A stretch of 10,210 nucleotides of DNA from Thermoprotei archaeon (lineage in GTDB: Archaea; Thermoproteota; Thermoprotei; QMSL01; B3-G16), in the NCBI GenBank assembly GCA_003649665.1, contig QMSL01000038.1, forward strand, positions 1 to 10,210. The letters are read 5' to 3'. This document shows positions 6,079-10,210 of this stretch, piece by piece. Numbering within the stretch: the stretch's first letter is position 1; each line of letters begins with the position of its first letter. The notes beneath the pieces are model-generated. The model searched no databases. It saw nothing but the letters and a program-made list of their open reading frames with translations, and was not told the DNA's origin. Both the position numbers and the translations under genes were made by a program.

Positions 6079-7668
6079 TTACGTCATGTATTGATATATT
6101 CTTTTAATGTCCTCTCGAGTTACTATCATTACTCCTCTCCTCTCAAGTTCTTTAAAGAACTTTAATGGCCAATCCTCGCTCTGCAATATGACCACCCTCT
6201 TATAACTCCTCTTCTTAATGAACTTTATTATATACTTTATGATCTCCATAAGATTTTCGCCCTCTATCTTTATGAATCCTTCCTCAAACTGTGAAAGAGG
6301 ATACATCTCACATAACTCTAGTGGAACTAAATAAAAGATCTTAGAGTAAAAGAGCACATCGACATTCCTAGGGTAAACCCCCCCGTTCTTTAAAATCCTT
6401 ATAATTTCTCTTACTTTCTTATCCGAGTGATATGGTCTTATTTTAGGAGCTGGTAAGAGCAATGCGTAAGGTCTTTCGCTAAAGAAGCGCTTTTTAATCC
6501 ATTCCCTATACCTCACTATCTTAGGATTTACATATGTAGAGTTCACGTCAAATATGAAAATTCCATGAATAGATGGTTTAGTTATAGGATCTGATCTTTC
6601 AAGAAGCTTTACATACTTTCTCAACTTTACAAGCGCTCTATAAAGATAAGGGTGTGCTTTGCTTCTCAACTCAAGTAGTCTCATTAACGTTCCTTCCCTT
6701 ATAGCCTCTCTAATAAGCCTTATCTCTCGCAGTATAATGTACAGATTATGCTGCGCTATTTTCGATATCCTTTCCTCTTTAGGTAAGTTGTTAAATGTCT
6801 CTATATCTATACTTGAACATACTGGACATTCGCATGGGAACTCCCGTCTTATCTCGGAAACTCTTAACGTGCCCTCTGGCAATATGTATCTTTCATTCCT
6901 TGCGTATAGTATATAGGATGCCGAATCAAAGAGATCGTAGCCTAAAGCTACTGCTAGACTAAGCATTATCGGATGCCCCGCTCCAAAAAGATGCATCGGC
7001 TTGGATATAGGGATGTTCGCTCTTGCCACTGCCATCATGTCGACTAACGTCTCAAAATCGTAGTTTTCCATGATTTGAGTTGGACTCCCTAAGGCATATA
7101 TGTCGAAATTAAGTCGTGCCGCGCTTCTCGCGGAGATCCTAATCAAATCTAAGTTCACTCCTCCCTGAATTGGTGCCACGAGTAGCATTCTTTCTTTATC
7201 TTCCTCCATATAAAGTAGACTTGCTCTTACTTCCCTTCTTATGGTTTCCTTGACTGACCACTTCACGCTATACTTTGTCTCCCTAACACCCGATGGTATG
7301 TCAAGGATTACTCCAATATCGCTCCCTATGAGCTTTTGATAATTAACTATGAAGTCTGGGTCTACGTCTATATATCCATACTCTAAGATTTGATAAGCAC
7401 CTGAATCCGTCATGATAGGTCTACTTATCCCTAGTAATCCGTGTATACCGCCTTTCTCTAAGGCCTTCCAACCGTAGTTTCTCCATATTATATATGCATT
7501 TGTTATGACTAAGTCCACTTTGAAATATTTCTCAAAATACTCTAAAGGAAAGGGGGATTTTAAGGGATTTATTACGGGGGCTAGCGCTGGCGTTTCTACT
7601 ACTCCATGTCTTGTATATATTCTACCTATCCTCCCATGGAGATCGTGATCTAGTATTTCAAACGTCAT
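6079..7668 (-). CDS. tgtA: archaeosine tRNA-guanine transglycosylase (7-cyano-7-deazaguanine exchange at G15)
   Basis: Exchanges guanine-15 in the D-loop of tRNAs for preQ0, the first tRNA-bound step of archaeosine formation. The catalytic TIM barrel occupies about 1-345. Asp88 in MTDSGAYQ and nucleophile Asp248 in DLFDSASY are present. The zinc ligands Cys279, Cys281, Cys284 (CECPVC) and His307 fall at the same numbers I recall for the Pyrococcus enzyme. About 345-529 forms the archaea-specific C1/C2 region (FIFDVNSTYVNPKIVRYREWI, YALLLPAP, VVILQSEDWPLKFFKEL). At 529 residues it stops about 50 short of the roughly 580-residue euryarchaeal form, and no PUA domain is seen at its end. The start overlaps the stop of the Sm-like gene as ATGA, with GGAG six bases upstream, so it is translationally coupled to that gene. 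Confidence 0.95.
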   Translation of the reverse strand: MTFEILDHDLHGRIGRIYTRHGVVETPALAPVINPLKSPFPLEYFEKYFKVDLVITNAYIIWRNYGWKALEKGGIHGLLGISRPIMTDSGAYQILEYGYIDVDPDFIVNYQKLIGSDIGVILDIPSGVRETKYSVKWSVKETIRREVRASLLYMEEDKERMLLVAPIQGGVNLDLIRISARSAARLNFDIYALGSPTQIMENYDFETLVDMMAVARANIPISKPMHLFGAGHPIMLSLAVALGYDLFDSASYILYARNERYILPEGTLRVSEIRREFPCECPVCSSIDIETFNNLPKEERISKIAQHNLYIILREIRLIREAIREGTLMRLLELRSKAHPYLYRALVKLRKYVKLLERSDPITKPSIHGIFIFDVNSTYVNPKIVRYREWIKKRFFSERPYALLLPAPKIRPYHSDKKVREIIRILKNGGVYPRNVDVLFYSKIFYLVPLELCEMYPLSQFEEGFIKIEGENLMEIIKYIIKFIKKRSYKRVVILQSEDWPLKFFKELERRGVMIVTREDIKRIYQYMT

Positions 7669-8108
7669 TTACTACTCCGAGATTTCCTCTCCATAAGATA
7701 TTCCTCATAAATTTTTCTCACACGTTCGGCAGCTGGTCCACTCCCCTCTATTACACCATTCTCAGTTACTTTAATACGGTCCATTACGACAATTACCTTT
7801 GCATCCTCTAAGTACTTTACCATATGTGGGAAGACACGTTCTATCCTTTCTGCTAACTCTCTTAAATCAATGAGCTCTTCACGTGATAGTATTTCTGAAA
7901 TTACATTACCGTGCACTATGACTCTAGTGTACTCAACACCCTTCTCATTTTTCACATCGCCAAGACATACATGAAGATTCCTATCATCATAACCTAATAG
8001 TGTTCCTTCATATGTCCTTCCATCCACTGTCCGTACGACAACCTTCTTGTTCAATAACGAACTGAGTTCGCTATGAAATTTACGTGTTGCTATAGAGGTA
8101 AAGCTCAT
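7665..8108 (-). CDS. Sm-like archaeal protein with C-terminal extension (SmAP3-like)
   Basis: A 147-residue protein. Residues about 8-76 form an Sm fold: Sm1 is FHSELSSLLNKKVVVRTVDGRTYEGTLLGYDDRNLHVCLGD, and Sm2 is RVIVHGNVISEI, with VHG in place of the commoner RG. Residues about 77-147 form a second alpha/beta segment (LRELAERIERVFP, KVIVVMDRIKVTENGVIEGSGPAAERVRKIYEEY). This recalls the crenarchaeal SmAP3 type rather than the 75-residue SmAP1/2. Sm rings bind short U-rich RNA and act in RNA metabolism; the role of the extension is unknown. An upstream ATG at 8174 would extend into the divergent rpo8 gene. I prefer the ATG at 8108 because GGGG (8114-8117) precedes it and the TATA element at 8141-8148 predicts a start near 8118. 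Operon leader of tgtA, overlapping it by four bases. Confidence 0.87.
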   Translation of the reverse strand: MSFTSIATRKFHSELSSLLNKKVVVRTVDGRTYEGTLLGYDDRNLHVCLGDVKNEKGVEYTRVIVHGNVISEILSREELIDLRELAERIERVFPHMVKYLEDAKVIVVMDRIKVTENGVIEGSGPAAERVRKIYEEYLMERKSRSSK

Positions 8109-8138
8109 AAAGTCCCCTATGCTAGATATCGCTCTGAG

Positions 8139-8149
8139 GTAAAATTTAA
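8139..8149. promoter_or_regulatory. near-palindromic TATA element in the divergent rpo8 / Sm-like promoter
   Basis: The sequence around TAAAATTTAA (8140-8149) reads as a TATA-like box on either strand. On minus it predicts a start near 8118, ten bases before the Sm-like ATG at 8108 and just including GGGG. On plus it predicts a start near 8172, essentially at the rpo8 ATG (8173), which would make that message leaderless. However GGGAG at 8163-8167 is a possible rpo8 Shine-Dalgarno, used only if transcription starts farther upstream, for example from AGATATC at 8124-8130. Confidence 0.45.
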
Positions 8150-8172
8150 GCATTGGGTAATTGGGAGATAAC

Positions 8173-8553
8173 ATGAAAGTGCCTTTGGTTATTGATAAAA
8201 TAGAGAAGAACCCTAATATCCCTCGTCTATTGACGTTAAGCGCACATCATAGAGATGAAACTCTAAAAGTTACTATGGACCTACCTGAGAAGCTACAGGA
8301 GGTTGTAGAGTTTAATCAAGGAGAGGAAGTTGAATTAGAGCTGAGCAAAGATAAAATCGAAAACGTAAAAGGCAAGGATTTGTATATGCATGGTTACGTT
8401 CTATTTAAAGGAAAGGAGAACGATATCACTAAGCTGCAGATATCCATACATGGCTTAATGTTAACCATCGAAACTAAGTCAAGTGATTACTCAAGGGAGT
8501 TAAATGAATTTTCAAACTTCGAAAAAGTATACATCTTATTTAGGAGGAAATAG
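8173..8553 (+). CDS. rpo8: DNA-directed RNA polymerase subunit Rpo8 (RpoG), RPB8 homologue
   Basis: A 126-residue small beta-rich protein. I recognise it by the conserved C-terminal half shared with crenarchaeal Rpo8/RpoG and eukaryotic RPB8: YMHGYVLF (71-78, the HGY core), ISIHGLMLTIET (90-101, the S-x-x-G-L strand) and VYILFRRK at the end (119-126). The N-terminal half (VIDKIEKNP...LLTLSAHH...KVTMDLPEKL...GEEVELELSKDK) has the strand spacing of the OB-like fold. The subunit sits on the rim of RNA polymerase near the largest subunit. It is reported only from hyperthermophilic Crenarchaeota and Korarchaeota among archaea. A TTG at 8161 would add four residues; I prefer the ATG with GGGAG five bases upstream. 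Divergent from the Sm-like/tgtA operon and followed by a TFB-like gene. The family diverges strongly, so confidence is a little below that for the other genes. Confidence 0.82.
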   Translation: MKVPLVIDKIEKNPNIPRLLTLSAHHRDETLKVTMDLPEKLQEVVEFNQGEEVELELSKDKIENVKGKDLYMHGYVLFKGKENDITKLQISIHGLMLTIETKSSDYSRELNEFSNFEKVYILFRRK

Positions 8554-8571
8554 ACCTCCAATGTACTCTAG

Positions 8572-8592
8572 AATCGAAAAATCTTTTTGATT
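8572..8592 (+). terminator. possible transcription terminator after rpo8
   Basis: Eighteen bases after the rpo8 stop, AATC-G-AAAAA is followed by TTTTT-GATT, an imperfect inverted repeat with a bulged G ending in a run of five T. Archaeal termination relies mainly on T-runs, so the T-tract may matter more than the weak A/T stem. It would separate rpo8 from the TFB-like gene. Confidence 0.3.
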
Positions 8593-8681
8593 ACTTTCAC
8601 CTATCTCTGATACCCTCTAGGAGGACATATTCTCCTTAAGCATACATAATGGTACCTTGATGATACTCAACTAGAACATAA

Positions 8682-8690
8682 TTTTTATCT
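8682..8690 (+). promoter_or_regulatory. TATA box of the TFB-like gene
   Basis: TTTTTATCT, preceded by purine-rich AGAACATAA, is centred about 27 bases before the ATG at 8713. This spacing predicts a leaderless or almost leaderless message. No Shine-Dalgarno is visible before the ATG (upstream bases CCCATATCTT), which agrees with leaderless translation. Confidence 0.5.
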
Positions 8691-8712
8691 ACTTTTCCCC
8701 AGCCCATATCTT

Positions 8713-9660
8713 ATGACAAACATGACTAAGATACCGTGTGAAGAGCAAAAAGATATACCATTGGATACTACACACATAGACTTCGATGTAGTTCAGATAA
8801 GTGAAGGGAGTAGACATTATGAACCCGTCTTAGGAAGCGGATCCGGTTCACGCACTTACTTAGCACTATATGATAGATCATTTAGCAGTAATTCATCCTG
8901 TCAGACGCTAGTCAAGTACAAGCGCTTGAACATATTGAATAAAATGAAATCTCCCATTGAGAGAAAGGAAGATGACATTATAATGATTATCAGAAGAGTT
9001 ACGAGTAGCCTCAATCTATCGAAAAACGCGAGAGAAAGGGCTATAAACCTCTTCCTAAAATGTGCCAGAGCTATAGCTAACAGTGATAGACGTGAACTAA
9101 TAACATTAGCCGCAGCATGCGTAATAGTTGCTATAAGAGAACTTGGACATACTGCACCAGTTACATTACAAGAAGTCATCAATACCTTTAATGCAAATGG
9201 AGCGAGAGTAAATCCTATGAAAATGTTATGGAGGCTTAAAGAGCTGGAAACTCGGCTAGGATATAAAATTCCTCTGAGGAGTTGTAAAGACTACGTGTGG
9301 AGATTTGTTCAAGAGCTACTTAAAGACGAGGCTATTCAGAGTAAACTAAGGTCATATAACGTAAACCCTGAGATATATAAACATAAGCTTGCGCTACTCG
9401 CCCTTCACTTGTTAAGGAATGCTGAGAATAAGCGAGGAGGAAGGCGCCCTTCAATAGTCGCTTTAGCTGCTATTTATGCTGCTGATAGAATACTCGCATT
9501 TAGAGAGAATCATAAACCCATCTTAACTCAAAGATATATTGCAAAGGTGGCCAAGATTTCCGAGTCGACGTTAAGGGAGCATTACTCCCTCCTCTTTAAG
9601 AGTATTGTAATTAAAGAAACTTATCTCGCTATGCTAAGCAAATATAATATCACAAGTTAG
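8713..9660 (+). CDS. TFB-family (TFIIB-like) protein lacking the N-terminal zinc ribbon
   Basis: A 315-residue protein whose residues about 85-300 fit the two cyclin-fold repeats of archaeal TFB. Repeat 1 has IIRRVTSSLNLSKNARERAINLFLKCARAI and a RELITLAAACVIVAIRELG helix. Repeat 2 has DYVWRFVQELL, PSIVALAAIYAADRIL and the helix-turn-helix-like LTQRYIAKVAKISESTLREHYSLLF (BRE-contacting region). The stretch YKRLNILNKM (69-78) resembles the B-linker. Canonical TFB starts with a CxxC...CxxC zinc ribbon that recruits RNA polymerase. Here the cysteines are isolated (9, 63, 117, 136, 191) and no CxxC exists. The 159 bases upstream encode no ribbon in another frame, so it is not an obvious frameshift. 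It may be a specialised or regulatory TFB paralogue, or a Brf/cyclin-fold relative. Follows rpo8 with its own promoter; convergent with the next gene. Confidence 0.8.
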   Translation: MTNMTKIPCEEQKDIPLDTTHIDFDVVQISEGSRHYEPVLGSGSGSRTYLALYDRSFSSNSSCQTLVKYKRLNILNKMKSPIERKEDDIIMIIRRVTSSLNLSKNARERAINLFLKCARAIANSDRRELITLAAACVIVAIRELGHTAPVTLQEVINTFNANGARVNPMKMLWRLKELETRLGYKIPLRSCKDYVWRFVQELLKDEAIQSKLRSYNVNPEIYKHKLALLALHLLRNAENKRGGRRPSIVALAAIYAADRILAFRENHKPILTQRYIAKVAKISESTLREHYSLLFKSIVIKETYLAMLSKYNITS

Positions 9661-9670
9661 ATTACCTAAC

Positions 9671-10189
9671 CTATATTATGCTATCTACCTCAATCAAGAG
9701 AAGATAATATGTCTGTACATGATCTAATGTTATATTAACCGTTATTTCATCCACCTTGATCTCTCTCGTGATCGCGTTATATAATCTGACTTGGGCTTTA
9801 CAGACAAGCTCTCTGAATGATAACGTCACTTTATACATATGAATTCCAAATCTCTCCTCTTCTTCTATTACCGTACTCAATACTGGTTTAATAGAATACT
9901 TGACATAAATGATACTGGTGATGTTATTGACTAGACTTGTTATGAAGCTGTTTATATCACTACATGTAGAAGCATTAATTCCATGTAAATATTCCGTGAT
10001 TACGTTATGTACATAATGTACATTATTTATTATCATGTCCGGGTCAAAGCCAGTATCATATACCAAATATATGTGTTTACTTATAGTGATGTGCGTAATG
10101 TTATCTTGAATTCTAAGCGAAACCTCAAGCAATACTTTGATACTCCCCTTATCCTCAGCTTCTACCTTTAAGCTGTTTATAGTTATCAT
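9671..10189 (-). CDS. hypothetical protein, possibly 5'-partial
   Basis: I do not recognise this 172-residue protein. It is rich in Ile, Val, Thr and Asn with alternating beta-strand-like runs (SIKVLLEVSLRIQDNITHITISKHIYLVYDT, HMYKVTLSFRELVCKAQVRLY, VDEITVNITLDHVQTYYLLLIEVD) around a helical middle (about 52-95, MIINNVHYVHNVITEYL, INSFITSLVNNI). There is no signal peptide, no clear membrane segment and no zinc motif (only Cys76 and Cys130). GAGGAG lies two bases before the ATG, unusually close for a Shine-Dalgarno. The frame stays open for the 21 bases to the window edge, so the real start may lie outside. Its end faces the TFB-like gene 10 bases away. Base composition resembles the neighbours. 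The sustained codon bias and lack of a competing frame make it a likely gene. Confidence 0.6.
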   Translation of the reverse strand: MITINSLKVEAEDKGSIKVLLEVSLRIQDNITHITISKHIYLVYDTGFDPDMIINNVHYVHNVITEYLHGINASTCSDINSFITSLVNNITSIIYVKYSIKPVLSTVIEEEERFGIHMYKVTLSFRELVCKAQVRLYNAITREIKVDEITVNITLDHVQTYYLLLIEVDSII

Positions 10190-10210
10190 AACTCCTCTAT
10201 CGTAAGTTAA

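Noticed and set aside
8109..8174. Upstream ATG (8174) extending the Sm-like protein by 22 residues
   Set aside because: It would overlap the divergent rpo8 start and lie upstream of the predicted promoter; the ATG at 8108 has GGGG upstream and gives the usual short N-terminus before the Sm fold.
8618..8637. Hairpin-like AGGAG...CTCCT near 8619-8635
   Set aside because: Only about five base pairs with no T-run after it; too weak to call a terminator or regulatory RNA.
8655..8670. TTGATGA (8658-8664) as box C of a third C/D sRNA
   Set aside because: It lacks the purine at the first position, and no CTGA follows at a suitable distance on the plus strand.
8554..8712. Hidden zinc-ribbon exon or frameshifted 5' part of the TFB-like gene
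   Set aside because: I saw no paired Cys codons (CxxC) in the three plus frames of this gap, and a good TATA box sits just before the annotated ATG.
8901..9182. Minus-strand 93-residue open frame inside the TFB-like gene
   Set aside because: It is the shadow of the first cyclin repeat, with no motifs and no promoter or ribosome binding site.
1..10210. tRNA or rRNA genes, CRISPR repeats, insertion sequences
   Set aside because: I saw no T-arm/acceptor pattern of a tRNA, no regularly spaced repeats, no transposase and no terminal inverted repeats.

Overview
The window looks like chromosomal DNA of a hyperthermophilic archaeon of the Thermoproteota (crenarchaeal) or Korarchaeota side. Three things point there. 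There is a ribosomal protein L38e gene and an RNA polymerase Rpo8 (RpoG, eukaryotic RPB8-like) gene, both with narrow archaeal distributions. The box C/D guide RNAs and archaeosine transglycosylase are archaeal. The DNA is AT-rich and dominated by AGG/AGA/ATA codons. I cannot name the genus. Nothing suggests a plasmid, virus, insertion sequence or CRISPR array: this is a compact informational/housekeeping region with short or overlapping gene junctions.

Left part (1-2870). A full-length phosphoenolpyruvate synthase gene lies on the minus strand. The roughly 400-base gap to its right holds no protein gene. It carries two convincing box C/D sRNA candidates facing each other, one on plus (about 2571-2637) and one on minus (about 2752-2816). 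Each has a box C, an internal C'-like box, exactly 12 nt, then box D CTGA. The minus-strand one can pair with the universally conserved 23S rRNA peptidyl-transferase segment GAGCUGGGUU. I see nothing convincing in 2638-2751.

Middle (2871-6062). The small L38e gene (plus) overlaps convergently with the end of a presenilin/signal-peptide-peptidase-like GxGD intramembrane protease. That protease is downstream of, and probably co-transcribed with, an aCPSF2-type beta-CASP ribonuclease (minus). Divergent from the nuclease is a PAC2-family protein whose C-terminus, Phe-Tyr-Val, fits the HbYX motif of proteasome-binding partners.

Right part (6063-10210). Archaeosine tRNA-guanine transglycosylase (without the usual C-terminal PUA domain) and an Sm-like protein with a C-terminal extension form a two-gene minus-strand operon with an ATGA overlap. 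Divergent from it lies rpo8. Next comes a TFB-family protein that keeps two cyclin folds but has no N-terminal zinc ribbon. Last is an unrecognised 172-residue minus-strand ORF at the window edge, whose true start may lie outside.

The common theme is RNA and gene-expression machinery: rRNA methylation guides, ribosomal protein, mRNA processing nuclease, tRNA base exchange, Sm-like protein, polymerase subunit and TFB-like factor. One metabolic gene (pps) and two protein-quality-control genes (GxGD protease, PAC2) sit among them. The least ordinary items are the zinc-ribbon-less TFB, the convergent sRNA pair with a peptidyl-transferase-centre guide, and the HbYX-tailed PAC2 protein.
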